The position numbers were made by a program, and so were the translations under genes. The notes under the pieces were generated by a model. It was not told where the DNA came from, searched no databases, and saw nothing but the letters and a program-made list of their open reading frames with translations. 41,897 nucleotides of DNA, taken from the NCBI GenBank assembly GCA_022837595.1, contig JALHFX010000047.1, positions 1-41,897 of the forward strand. The letters are read 5' to 3'. Positions 34,358 to 41,897 of the stretch are shown piece after piece; position 1 is the first letter of the stretch; the number at the start of each line of letters is the position of its first letter. This stretch comes from Propionibacterium sp. Its GTDB lineage: Bacteria > Actinomycetota > Actinomycetes > Propionibacteriales > Propionibacteriaceae.

Positions 34358-35926
34358 ATGGTCAACAACGAGCAGAAGCCGAGCACGGAGGCGTTGCGAG
34401 CGGTGGTGTACGTCAGGATCAGCGACGACCCCGAGGGCACCGAGCGGGGTGTGGATCGGCAGGAGGCCGATTGCCGCGCTTACGCCGCAGCCCACGGGTG
34501 GGAAGTCGCAGCAGTATTTCGTGAGAATGACACGTCGGCGTTCAAGCAGCGCACGATCACCCTGCCATCGGGCGAGCGGGTGCGGCGGGTTGTCCGTCCG
34601 CAGTTCCGCGCCATGCTGAAACACCTCACCGACAGGCATGCGCAGGTGATGGTCGCGTACGATCTGGATCGAGCCGTGCGCGACCCGAGAGATTTGGAAG
34701 ACCTCATCGATGCGAAGGTGCTCGGTGGGTTCACGGTCCGCTCGGTGACCGGCTCACTCCGGTTGGACACGGATTCTGATGTGGCAATGGCCAGGGTGCT
34801 GGTGGCGATGGCGAACAAGTCGTCCGCAGACACTGCGCGTCGGGTGGCGCGGGCGGCGAAGCAGCAGGCCGTCGAGGGTGCCTGGCACGGCGGCCGTGTG
34901 CCATTCGGATACCGGGCAGAGTCAGGCGCGCTCATGATCGATCCCGTGACGGGGCCGCTGGTGGTCGAGGCATACCAGCGGGTGCTCGCCGGTGACTCCC
35001 TGTACCGCATTCGGAAGGACTGGAACGAGCGCGGCGTCCTCACCACTCACGGGTGTATTTGGTCGGATCGGACGCTGAAACTGATGCTCCGCAACCCTTC
35101 GAACAAGGGTATACGCGAGTACCGGCCCATCATGCCGGACGGGAGTCGCGCGAAGACCTCGAAAATGCAGGTCAAAGCAGCGTGGCCCGCGCTCGTGGAC
35201 GAGGACACCTGGCAGCAAGTCTCCGACGTACTCGACGCAAGGAAGCAGGCGCGGAACTTCCACCAACCTGGCAGCGGTGCCGCGGTGCGGATGTACCCGT
35301 TCTCGGGGCTGATCCGCTGCTCACTGTGCGGCACAGCGATGATTCACCGTGGTGGCGTGTACCAGTGCTTACAGCCCACCCCAGGAGGGTGCACCCGTTC
35401 GATTCGCTCCGCCGAAATCGCCAAGCTCGTCGAAGAAGCAGTGCTCGCGACGTTCGAGCAAATCACCCTCCACCCCACGAAACACCCAACCTCCGGCAGC
35501 GACCTGGCGGCACGCGTCGGACTCGCCGCGACACTCGACGTCGACAGAGAACGCTTGGCGCGGCTCGACGATGACTACTACGACGGCCTGATCGACAAGG
35601 CCATGTGGGTGCGGCAACGCGCGAGGATCGCGGAGCGAATCGAGGCCACCCGCCGCGAGCACGCGGCCACGATGCCCGAGCAGCACGCAGGGCTCAACAT
35701 CGACATGACCACGGTTGCTGCTGAGTGGAAGGGGCGTACCCCAATGTGGCAGTACCAGGCGGCGAGCCTGATCCTGCAAGCGGTACTGGTACACGCTCAC
35801 CCCGCAGACATGATGACCGCTGTCCCCAAGCGTCGCAACGAGAGCACCGAGGACTTCCATGTGCGCCGCGATGCACACCGGGCGGCAGTGCTCGCACGCC
35901 GGGTCGAGTTCGTCTGGCGCGCATAA
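34358..35926 (+). CDS. Large serine recombinase (integrase)
   Basis: A 522-residue serine integrase. The resolvase domain has VVYVRIS with catalytic S22, VDRQEADCRAYA and YDLDRAVRDPRDLEDL. A recombinase domain follows (GGRVPFGYRAESGALMIDP to MLRNPSNKGIREYRP), then a zinc ribbon (RCSLCGTAM...YQCLQ...GGC) and a coiled-coil-like C-terminus. It would integrate and excise the element to its right, using the site at the traA break just upstream. The ribosome site is weak (AGGAAGG, 13 bases away). The gene ends before a hairpin terminator. Confidence 0.92.
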   Translation: MVNNEQKPSTEALRAVVYVRISDDPEGTERGVDRQEADCRAYAAAHGWEVAAVFRENDTSAFKQRTITLPSGERVRRVVRPQFRAMLKHLTDRHAQVMVAYDLDRAVRDPRDLEDLIDAKVLGGFTVRSVTGSLRLDTDSDVAMARVLVAMANKSSADTARRVARAAKQQAVEGAWHGGRVPFGYRAESGALMIDPVTGPLVVEAYQRVLAGDSLYRIRKDWNERGVLTTHGCIWSDRTLKLMLRNPSNKGIREYRPIMPDGSRAKTSKMQVKAAWPALVDEDTWQQVSDVLDARKQARNFHQPGSGAAVRMYPFSGLIRCSLCGTAMIHRGGVYQCLQPTPGGCTRSIRSAEIAKLVEEAVLATFEQITLHPTKHPTSGSDLAARVGLAATLDVDRERLARLDDDYYDGLIDKAMWVRQRARIAERIEATRREHAATMPEQHAGLNIDMTTVAAEWKGRTPMWQYQAASLILQAVLVHAHPADMMTAVPKRRNESTEDFHVRRDAHRAAVLARRVEFVWRA

Positions 35927-35944
35927 CCCCGACGACCCGTGACC

Positions 35945-35980
35945 GGCCCCGCAGCCTTGAAATGTTCAGGGTGCGGGGCC
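35945..35980 (+). terminator. Hairpin after the integrase gene
   Basis: GGCCCCGCA (35945-35953) pairs perfectly with TGCGGGGCC (35972-35980) across an 18-base loop, 19 bp after the integrase stop. The following TTCGCAATTCT has only a weak T tract, so termination may be partial. Confidence 0.55.
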
Positions 35981-36187
35981 TTCGCAATTCTCGTCAGTGG
36001 GTGCGATCATGCAGCGCGGCGCGGCGCAGAGTCCGCGCAGTTCGGCCAACACGGCGGGATCGACTACGGCGGTGGCGAGACCTTGCGCGCAGCGAGAGGC
36101 AGCAGCGAGCCGAGCGCCGAGCGTGGTGGCGGGCGACGGTGCAGCGGCGGTGGACGTAGCAGCGGGGGTAACAGTACGAGTGCTCAT
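35966..36187 (-). CDS. Possible small protein, 73 residues
   Basis: An open frame directly downstream of the sigma-like gene copy 2, on the same strand, starting MSTRTVTPAATSTAAAP. The second half (ARLAAASRCAQGLATAVVDPAVLAELRGLCAA) could form two helices with three cysteines. No clear ribosome site precedes the ATG, and its end overlaps the integrase terminator hairpin. It may be real or chance; I see no known family. Confidence 0.3.
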   Translation of the reverse strand: MSTRTVTPAATSTAAAPSPATTLGARLAAASRCAQGLATAVVDPAVLAELRGLCAAPRCMIAPTDENCEGPAP

Positions 36188-36216
36188 ACTGTTAGGTGCG
36201 GAAGCCCCACCCCAAA

Positions 36217-37077
36217 TTAAGGCACGGTGCCTTTGTCGGCGTTGGCGGCGCGGATCATCTTCATCAGCGCCTCGTCGTCGCGCAGAGCGTCCAGTGTTTC
36301 GCCGTTCAGTAATCGCAGCAGCACACCATCACCTACCGGGCTGCCCGAGTGCTTTGGGTCGGGATGCCCGAGCACAATCCGCAACAAGGCCGACCACGAC
36401 CGGGGCGGCAGTCCGAGCAGCATCGGGATCGTACGCTCACGGCGCAGTACCTCAACACCACGCTGCCGAGAGGAGAGATCGGCAAGCCGATAGGCCACAT
36501 GCTCCACACACTCGGCGACCAGTGCAGCATCCCAGCCCGCAGACTCGAATAGCGCGACCGTGGCAGACAGCAAAGCGGCCACTAGCGCCTCATGCTCGCT
36601 CTCGTCCGGGTCGCCGTCGTAGTGTGTGAACGCGGGGTGATAGTCGGCCAGGCGCTCCCGCTCAGCGAACCGCACTGCATCGTGGAACCCGATGATCCTG
36701 GCGGTGTGGCGCACTTTGCTGGCTGATGTCAGCATCCCAGAGGCGCGAGTCTCCGCGTGACAGGTGATCTGCACAGCACGGGTCACCACAGCCCACGGGT
36801 TGCCCGCGTTGCGCGTCGAAGGCGCGAGCATCACCTCGAACGCAGCGGACGCCACCTCCCAGGCGTCTAGCCCGTGCTTACGTGCGAGCGGCTGGTACTT
36901 GGTCGCTGTGTAGCGCATGAGTTCAGCTGCTTCGCGGTCGCCCCGCCACGCGCCCGGCCCGGCGCCGTGTAGCCGGGTGAGTAGGGAGCGTAGGCCTTCT
37001 GGGCTCTCGAAACCGCTGCTGGTGGACCCAGCCGACCCCGCACCGACATTGATTGCGGGTGAGGTGTGTTCGTCCAC
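36217..37077 (-). CDS. Sigma-like conserved protein of conjugative elements (copy 2)
   Basis: A 286-residue homolog of the protein at 7721-8611. It keeps the same blocks: ELMRYTATKYQPLARKHGLDAWE, NPWAVVTRAVQITC, GFHDAVRFAERERLADYHPAF, VEVLRRERTIPMLLGLPPRSW and LRIVLGHPDPKHSGS. It is diverged, so it came with a different element rather than by recent duplication. GTG at 37077 has GGGAGG seven bases upstream, within a hairpin. A 7-bp inverted repeat (AAGGCAC/GTGCCTT, 36219-36233) at its stop may be a weak terminator. Function unknown, perhaps regulatory. Confidence 0.75.
   Translation of the reverse strand: MDEHTSPAINVGAGSAGSTSSGFESPEGLRSLLTRLHGAGPGAWRGDREAAELMRYTATKYQPLARKHGLDAWEVASAAFEVMLAPSTRNAGNPWAVVTRAVQITCHAETRASGMLTSASKVRHTARIIGFHDAVRFAERERLADYHPAFTHYDGDPDESEHEALVAALLSATVALFESAGWDAALVAECVEHVAYRLADLSSRQRGVEVLRRERTIPMLLGLPPRSWSALLRIVLGHPDPKHSGSPVGDGVLLRLLNGETLDALRDDEALMKMIRAANADKGTVP
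36219..36233 (-). terminator. Inverted repeat at the end of the sigma-like gene
   Basis: AAGGCAC and GTGCCTT with a one-base centre overlap the stop codon; on the minus strand AATTTGG follows. A terminator role is possible but the loop is too small for a strong one. Confidence 0.3.
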
Positions 37078-37084
37078 GGTGACG

Positions 37085-37100
37085 CCTCCCAGAAGGGAGG
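37085..37100 (-). promoter_or_regulatory. Hairpin holding the ribosome site of the sigma-like gene
   Basis: On the coding strand CCTCCC, TTCT, GGGAGG form a 6-bp stem with a 4-base loop. The GGGAGG arm is the ribosome site of the GTG start at 37077. Compare the stronger hairpin at 39025-39054. Confidence 0.5.
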
Positions 37101-37564
37101 TGCGTCACCGGAACCCAAACCAACGCGCCAGAGCGCACACGGCTGCGTGCGCCATCGACGGGCCCATCACTAGTGATCCGCAGTGGCGGGCTGTGGCTGT
37201 CTCGAGGCGTGGGAATCGGCTCGATGAAGCCTGAGCGCCCAAGCACCGTCTCGTGCGGGGCCGAACTCTGTTCCGCTGTCTTGCTGTTAGCGCGCGGGCG
37301 AACGTCGCGACGCTAGTCACCCTCCGGCCAGCCCACGGGCATGGCCGTTGTGGGCGCGACGAGTCTTGCGGCGATTAGCTCGTCAGGTTCAATGGCATGG
37401 AGTTAAGGAGGCTTCTACAGCCCAGGTGATGGCTGCGATTGCCGTACGGCCATCACCTAGCCGACGAAACGAGCTATGCCTCAGTCGCAGCCGTGGCTGG
37501 CGGCGAACATGGGCGGTCTACTCATTCCGTGACGCGTTCGGCAGGGAGTTGCTGCGTAGGTATC
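37101..37564. repeat. Intergenic stretch with one long inverted repeat
   Basis: A 464-bp gap upstream of the sigma-like gene and downstream of the MerR-like gene. I find no convincing gene on either strand. It contains a perfect 10-bp inverted repeat, AGGTGATGGC (37424-37433) and GCCATCACCT (37449-37458) with a 15-base loop, 107 bp beyond the MerR stop. It has no T tract, so it is not a classic terminator. Confidence 0.4.
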
Positions 37565-38314
37565 TCAGGCGAGCTTTGCCTCGATCCAGGTTCGCATTGC
37601 TGCACGGATGATCTCGGCGTTTGCCTGACCGCCGTAGGTGGCAGCGAATCGGTCGTCCACGACGTACAACTCGGACAACCCGATGTACGCGTCACGGTCG
37701 GGTTTCCGTCCGCCCCAGTAGTCCGTAACCCAGGCGTAGTGATCGGCAACCAGCGCCTGGAACGATTCGGAGTCCGCGGCGATGCCCGATTCCGCTGCGC
37801 TGCGCAGCGCAGCGTTCACGTCGAGACTCTTCGCGTCATCTGCGTTTCGCTGGGCTTCGTTCATGCCCTCGCGCCGCTTGGCGCTGCGCTCCCAGGCATC
37901 GTCCCCCCAACGCTGCCTTACCTCGCCCTCGTACTGAGACTGGTCGACGCCAGCGAATACTTCATTGATGGTCATGTCTTGGCCTTTCCGTACCGCGTGC
38001 AAGGTTTGCTGCACCACGGTGATCTGCTGAATTGTGCGATCTCGCCGCTCCTCCAAGAGCGACAGATGCGACTGGATCGTTTCTTCGAGCGACTCGTCAT
38101 CATCGAGTGCAATCTGAATAGTTGCGAGGGGCAGTTCTAAAGCGCGGAGTGAGAGGATTTTGTACAACCGAGAAAGCTCTGTCTCGCCATAGAATCTGTA
38201 GCCGTTGCTCGCTACCCGTGACGGATGCAGAAGCCCGATCTGTTCGTAGTGGCGAAGCGTTCGACTGGTCAGCCCGGTCGCGCGCGCAACGTCTCTGATT
38301 GGCCACTCCTGCAT
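37565..38314 (-). CDS. MerR-family regulator, TipA-like
   Basis: A 249-residue regulator. Residues 4-70 hold the MerR winged HTH (PIRDVARATGLTSRTLRHYE, then GLLHPSR and NGYRFY). A coiled coil follows (about 80-120, LLEERRDRTIQQITVVQQTLHAV), and the C-terminal 130 residues resemble the TipAS ligand-binding domain (VDQSQYEGEVRQRWGDDAWERS, YIGLSELYVVDDRF). TipA-like proteins bind hydrophobic drugs and turn on resistance promoters. It follows the VOC gene by 15 bp with GGAG six bases before the ATG, so it is made from the same message and probably regulates itself at 38837-38861. Confidence 0.9.
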   Translation of the reverse strand: MQEWPIRDVARATGLTSRTLRHYEQIGLLHPSRVASNGYRFYGETELSRLYKILSLRALELPLATIQIALDDDESLEETIQSHLSLLEERRDRTIQQITVVQQTLHAVRKGQDMTINEVFAGVDQSQYEGEVRQRWGDDAWERSAKRREGMNEAQRNADDAKSLDVNAALRSAAESGIAADSESFQALVADHYAWVTDYWGGRKPDRDAYIGLSELYVVDDRFAATYGGQANAEIIRAAMRTWIEAKLA

Positions 38315-38329
38315 GTTCTGCTCCTAGGG

Positions 38330-38821
38330 TTACGCTCGGTAGGCGTCGAACGAGGCTTCAGTGGGAACCTCAAAGTCGCCAGCGATGTGGCTGCCCACCC
38401 ATTCCTGCGCCTGCGCCTGATCAGTGACTCTGGGAGCAGTCAGGATGATCTTGTTGCCGTCTGCATCGGTAAACGCGACGTCTGTCGAAAACCATGGGGT
38501 GTCAAGAGGTCCACTCACGTCGGCACCCGCACGACGCAACTGCTCCGCGACCTCAGCGAGGTCTACATCGCCAGCGGCAAACGATGCCGTCGTAGACCCG
38601 GAAACCGCGGTACCTGGGGTCACGAGGATGTCCTGGTACTTCTCACGCCGCAGATGAACGAGCGAGGGAGCGCCATCTGGTCCGGGGATGGTCGCGAGCG
38701 TCACGAAGCCGGCAGCGGTGTACAGGCGTTCCGTGGCTGTCAAGTCTCGGGAGACGAGGTTAACGAACATGGGCATGGGGTAGATTGACCGGTCGATTTC
38801 CGGCCCTGTTTTCTCTGTCAT
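38330..38821 (-). CDS. VOC-family protein (glyoxalase/bleomycin-resistance fold)
   Basis: A 163-residue protein with the two-module VOC fold: MPMFVNLVSRDLTATERLYTAAGF in the first, then STDVAFTDADGNKIILTAP in the second. Metal-binding or drug-binding residues cannot be assigned by eye. It is the first gene of an operon with a TipA-like regulator, so a drug-binding resistance role is likely. ATG at 38821 is only about 20 bases downstream of the operator, so the message would be leaderless or nearly so; ATG at 38833 is possible. The frame to 39091 is rejected. Confidence 0.82.
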   Translation of the reverse strand: MTEKTGPEIDRSIYPMPMFVNLVSRDLTATERLYTAAGFVTLATIPGPDGAPSLVHLRREKYQDILVTPGTAVSGSTTASFAAGDVDLAEVAEQLRRAGADVSGPLDTPWFSTDVAFTDADGNKIILTAPRVTDQAQAQEWVGSHIAGDFEVPTEASFDAYRA

Positions 38822-38836
38822 GTCTTCAACCATTTC

Positions 38837-38861
38837 AGTTGACGTTACGGCAGAGTCAAGT
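38837..38861 (-). promoter_or_regulatory. MerR-type promoter and operator of the VOC-MerR operon
   Basis: On the coding strand TTGAC (38859-38855) and GTCAA (38843-38839) are inverted about a GCCGTAA centre, as in TipA-type operators with the CTTGAC...GTCAAG pattern. TTGACT serves as the -35; AATGGT, 19 bp downstream, is a possible -10. The long 19-bp spacer is the hallmark of promoters activated by MerR proteins, which twist the DNA. Confidence 0.65.
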
Positions 38862-39024
38862 CCCACGTCCACGCTTCTGACGCAGATCACACCACGCCTC
38901 CACAATTTGTCCCCGACACACGTTCGCATCAGACGACACCCCCTCGTTCCGATGACAGCGCAGTCTCGATCTCCGACCCCATACATGAATATGCACGTAT
39001 GCCACCGTGGGTGGGGCGTGCGCA
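38862..39024. other. Divergent region before the second relaxase, candidate oriT
   Basis: No gene seen. An imperfect nested hairpin stands at 38993-39021: GCACG pairs with CGTGC and CCACC with GGTGG around GTG. It is followed at once by the perfect hairpin at 39025. Tandem hairpins directly upstream of a MobF gene suit an origin of transfer, but no nick site is recognised. Confidence 0.35.
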
Positions 39025-39054
39025 CCTCCCTCATGAGACAACTCATGAGGGAGG
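39025..39054 (+). promoter_or_regulatory. Perfect 13-bp hairpin containing the relaxase ribosome site
   Basis: CCTCCCTCATGAG (39025-39037), loop ACAA, CTCATGAGGGAGG (39042-39054). The AGGGAGG of the right arm is the ribosome site of the ATG at 39060, so the folded RNA would block translation. As DNA it may also be an operator or part of oriT. Confidence 0.75.
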
Positions 39055-39059
39055 CCGAG

Positions 39060-41897
39060 ATGAAGGGCGGGGTGATCCTGTTTCGCGGCAACGGTGCTGC
39101 CGCGCGCCGTTATATCGAAGCCGACCGTTCCCGCGCGGATGAGTATTACCTCGGCGCGGATGATGCCGTGGCCGAGTACGCGGTACTCGACGGGCGCGGC
39201 GAAGTCACCGCTACCCACGCTCTGTCGGCGGATGAGTACGAGGGGTGGGTGGACTGGATCAATCCCGGCACGGGCGAGTCGATGGGAACTCCGCGCGCGG
39301 CGGCCGTGGGTATGAAGGGGTCGCCGTTGTTCGCGGAGATGACGATCAATGCCCCCAAGAGCCTGTCGGTTGCCGCTGCACTCCACCCCGATGTATCGGT
39401 GGCACTCGACGCTGCGCAGCAGGACGCCCTTGCGGAGATTCGCCAGTGGCTGGGTCAGCACTCGGTCACTCGGGTCGGTCCGCGTGATGCGCGGGAAGTG
39501 TTGCCTATCGAGCGGATGCAGGTCGTCGGTATCCGTCATAAGACCTCGCGTGTGGGTGATCCGCATCGGCATATCCATATGCAGATCGGCATGCGGGTGT
39601 GGGCGGCTGGGAAGTGGCGGGCACTGGATACGGCAGCGTTGTTCAAGCAGCAGGGCGCGATCCGCGCCCTCGGTACGGCGGTGATCGCTGCGCACCCGCA
39701 GCTCGCGCAGACCCTTACCAGGCATGGCCTGGCTCTCGACCCGGCCAGCGGCGAAATCAGGGAGTTGGAGCCGTTCAACGCGATGATGTCGAAGCGGTCG
39801 GCGCAGATCAGGCGCAACCTCGACCGGCTCGAAGCCGAGTGGGAGGCCGCGCATCCGGGCGAGGAGCTGGGGCGGGTGATGACGGCGCGGTTGCAAGGCA
39901 TCGCGTGGACGCACCAGCGGCCTGGCAAGAAGCCTGTCGACCTCAAGGATGAGCAATGGTGGGTGCAGGAACTCCGTGAGGCCGGATACGACCCCGCAAC
40001 GTCTGAGCACCGCACCTCGCAACCAGCCGTCGCGGTGGATGAGCTATCAGTGCAGGAGGTTGCATCGCGGGCGCTGGATCGGAGCGCCGCCTCATCCTCG
40101 GCGTGGACGAGGCACACGCTCCAGGAGCACGTCACCCGCATCACCACCGAAGCAGGTGTGCAGGCAACCCCTGCCGAGTTACGGGAGTTCATCACCCTGG
40201 CGACCGAGCTTGCCGTCTCGGATTGCTTCTCGGTGCTGCCGCCTGGCGCGGCGACGCCGGAGCATGTCGCGCACCTGACCAGCCTCAGCGTGCTCACCGC
40301 AGAGGCCGCGCTCCGCGACCAACTCACCGCCACGAAGCCAAAGCGGAAGTCGGAGCACCCCGACGTGACAGAGGCGGCGATCGCCGCCGGACTCGATAGA
40401 GGGCAGACGGTCGCGGCAGCGGCCGTCGCATCTGCCGATGCGCTGGTGATCGTGGAAGGAGCAGCAGGCAGCGGAAAGACGACCATGCTCCGCACCGCCA
40501 TCGACGTTGCCGCCGAGCATGGCAGACCGTCGCGGGTGGTTGCCCCGACGTTGCGCGCCGCGCAGGTCGCGCACGAAGAACTCGGGGTGCCCGCAACCAG
40601 CGTCGCGGCGCTCGTGTATGCGCACGGGTGGCGCTGGAATGCTGACGGCGTATGGACACGCATCGCTGTGGGCGATACCGACCCCGAGAGTGGTCGCGCC
40701 TACACCGGCCCGCCGAAAGATACGCGCTTGTCGCGGGGTGAGCGGGTGATCGTGGACGAGGCCGGGATGCTCGACCAAGACACCGCTCACGCCCTCCTGG
40801 CCGTCACTGCCGAGGCAGGCGCGAACGTCGCGCTCGTCGGCGACCGCGCCCAACTCCCCGCCGTCGGCCGAGGCGGGGTGCTCGAAATGGCCGCGCAGAT
40901 ACGTGGCCGAACCTATGACATGACCGAACTACACAGGTTCGCCGATGCCGAGTACGCAGCACTCACGCTGGCGTTGCGCGATCGCGAGACCCCTGGCGAC
41001 GTGTTCGACCAGCTTGCCGTGCTGGGGCTCGTGACGTTGCACGCCGATGATGAGCAAGCCTGCGAGCGTATCACCGAGACCGCTCACCATGGCGAGGCGA
41101 TCACGGTCGTTACGAACGACGAGGCGGCGGAGTTGAATGAGCGCATGCGCACCGGCCGGGTTGAGCGTGGCGAGGTTGATGACGAGGTGACGGCAACCGG
41201 CAGCGACGGCCTGCCCATCGGGGCCGGTGACCTGATCCAGACCCGCAGAAATGACACCGCGCTCGGAGTCGCAAACCGACAGCAATGGATCGTCCAGCAC
41301 ATCGCCGACGACGGCACCGTCTATGCCCGCGAGGTTGGCAGCGGCCGCAAGAACCCCCGCACTGTCACCCTGCCGCCGGAGTATGTGGCCGGGCATGCGC
41401 ACCTGTCCTATGCGGCGACCGCGTATGGCGTCCAAGGCGCAACCGTCACCACCTCCCACACAATCCTGTCGGAGGCGACCACCGCGGCCGGGGTCTACGT
41501 CGGGATGACCAGAGGCCGCGAGACCAACCGGCTGCATGTCATCGCCGAAGACATGGCCGATGCCAGAGCACAGTTCATCGAGGCATTGGAACGCGACCCT
41601 GCAGACCGAGGCCTCGCCCACGTCACAGCCCAAGCAGCAGAAGCCGTACGCGGCCTCGTCGCCAATGGCCCGGTCAAGCTCGTCACCGAAGAACTCGCTC
41701 GCCTCGACCAGGTAGCCGAGCGCGCCAAGGAGCAGGCAGACCGGTGGGAGCAAAAAGCCGCGCGCCTCGACGCCCAACGAGACGCCCACCGTGCCGAAGA
41801 TGAGCAAGCCGACGCCGTAATCCACGCTGCTGAGGACGCAGCCGAGCACGTCCGTACCGAAGTCACCAGGCCACTCGTCCAACGAGCAGAGCAGGAC
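39060..41897 (+). CDS. traA: Second MobF/TraA relaxase-helicase, truncated by the window edge
   Basis: The frame is open from ATG at 39060 to the last base (946 codons). The N-terminal relaxase has aromatic residues Y20 and the pair YY at 30-31, candidates for the nicking tyrosines, and a metal site HRHIH at 169-173. The SF1 helicase has GAAGSGKT (467-474), DEAG (566-569), a GDRAQLPAVG motif and SYAATAYGVQG at about 783-793, the motif missing from the relaxase at 31689. The C-terminal part turns into a coiled coil (ARLDQVAERAKEQADRWE). It is a distinct MobF lineage, belonging to the inserted element. ATG at 39060 is favoured over 39033 and 39045 by AGGGAGG five bases upstream. Confidence 0.88.
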   Translation, partial: MKGGVILFRGNGAAARRYIEADRSRADEYYLGADDAVAEYAVLDGRGEVTATHALSADEYEGWVDWINPGTGESMGTPRAAAVGMKGSPLFAEMTINAPKSLSVAAALHPDVSVALDAAQQDALAEIRQWLGQHSVTRVGPRDAREVLPIERMQVVGIRHKTSRVGDPHRHIHMQIGMRVWAAGKWRALDTAALFKQQGAIRALGTAVIAAHPQLAQTLTRHGLALDPASGEIRELEPFNAMMSKRSAQIRRNLDRLEAEWEAAHPGEELGRVMTARLQGIAWTHQRPGKKPVDLKDEQWWVQELREAGYDPATSEHRTSQPAVAVDELSVQEVASRALDRSAASSSAWTRHTLQEHVTRITTEAGVQATPAELREFITLATELAVSDCFSVLPPGAATPEHVAHLTSLSVLTAEAALRDQLTATKPKRKSEHPDVTEAAIAAGLDRGQTVAAAAVASADALVIVEGAAGSGKTTMLRTAIDVAAEHGRPSRVVAPTLRAAQVAHEELGVPATSVAALVYAHGWRWNADGVWTRIAVGDTDPESGRAYTGPPKDTRLSRGERVIVDEAGMLDQDTAHALLAVTAEAGANVALVGDRAQLPAVGRGGVLEMAAQIRGRTYDMTELHRFADAEYAALTLALRDRETPGDVFDQLAVLGLVTLHADDEQACERITETAHHGEAITVVTNDEAAELNERMRTGRVERGEVDDEVTATGSDGLPIGAGDLIQTRRNDTALGVANRQQWIVQHIADDGTVYAREVGSGRKNPRTVTLPPEYVAGHAHLSYAATAYGVQGATVTTSHTILSEATTAAGVYVGMTRGRETNRLHVIAEDMADARAQFIEALERDPADRGLAHVTAQAAEAVRGLVANGPVKLVTEELARLDQVAERAKEQADRWEQKAARLDAQRDAHRAEDEQADAVIHAAEDAAEHVRTEVTRPLVQRAEQD

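Noticed and set aside
38856..40022. 388-codon minus-strand frame across the second relaxase
   Set aside because: It is antisense to a relaxase with intact HxHxH motif; composition is shadow-like.
40929..41882. 317-codon minus-strand frame at the right end
   Set aside because: Shadow of the helicase part of the second relaxase, which has clear motifs on the plus strand.
1..41897. CRISPR array, tRNA and rRNA genes
   Set aside because: No regularly spaced direct repeats and no tRNA-like cloverleaf or rRNA sequence was noticed on reading; a tRNA scan was not possible.
1..41897. Insertion sequences
   Set aside because: No DDE transposase-like protein was seen; the only recombinase is the serine integrase.

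Overview
The window is high-GC DNA from an actinobacterium. The evidence is long GTG/ATG 4-bp overlaps, GGAGG-type ribosome sites, and DUF6112, SCO6880-like and MAB_1171c-like families that I know from Actinomycetes. A micrococcal genus such as Microbacterium is a guess. Nearly everything here looks like an integrated conjugative element carrying defence cargo, with a second mobile element inserted into its relaxase gene.

Region 1 (1-11785, minus strand) is a conjugation and maintenance operon. It reads from an ArdC-like antirestriction protein through a primase-polymerase, a DUF2637-like membrane protein, a sigma-like protein of unknown role, a ParB-like protein, a membrane-anchored VirB8-like candidate, a two-domain peptidoglycan hydrolase, two tandem DUF6112 proteins and a TrbL/VirB6-like channel protein to the start of an SCO6880-like gene cut by the window edge. 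A two-gene cassette (2481-4383, plus strand) interrupts it: a small EACC1-like protein and a large HExxH protein, possibly an undescribed conflict system.

Region 2 (11786-15137, plus strand) starts with a divergent promoter region holding four copies of a 14-bp near-palindrome. It is followed by an EspR-like HTH regulator, an ImmA/IrrE-type HELAH protein, a MAB_1171c-type membrane protein and an alpha/beta hydrolase, all tightly coupled.

Region 3 (15134-30134, minus strand) is a complete-looking DISARM defence operon: HTH protein, C5-cytosine methylase (drmMII-like), SNF2 helicase (drmD), adenine methylase (drmMI), helicase (drmA), DUF1998 protein (drmB) and PLD protein (drmC). It has the class 1 order but also carries a cytosine methylase, and drmD is split by an apparent frameshift near 27290. 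A second, separate C5 methylase (30316-31450) also carries a frameshift.

Region 4 (31689-34301, plus strand) is a MobF/TraA relaxase-helicase that stops exactly before its last helicase motif. The next gene is a serine recombinase (34358-35926), so I infer that another element integrated here.

Region 5 (34302-41897) is that second element: serine recombinase, a paralog of the sigma-like protein of Region 1, a VOC-MerR resistance-type operon with a recognisable operator, and a second, different MobF relaxase running off the right edge. This second relaxase is preceded by a perfect 13-bp hairpin that contains its ribosome binding site.

Taken together: transfer genes, self-protection functions (ArdC, methylase), a 15-kb anti-phage operon and several small uncharacterised modules, with a nested element that probably disables the relaxase of its host element.
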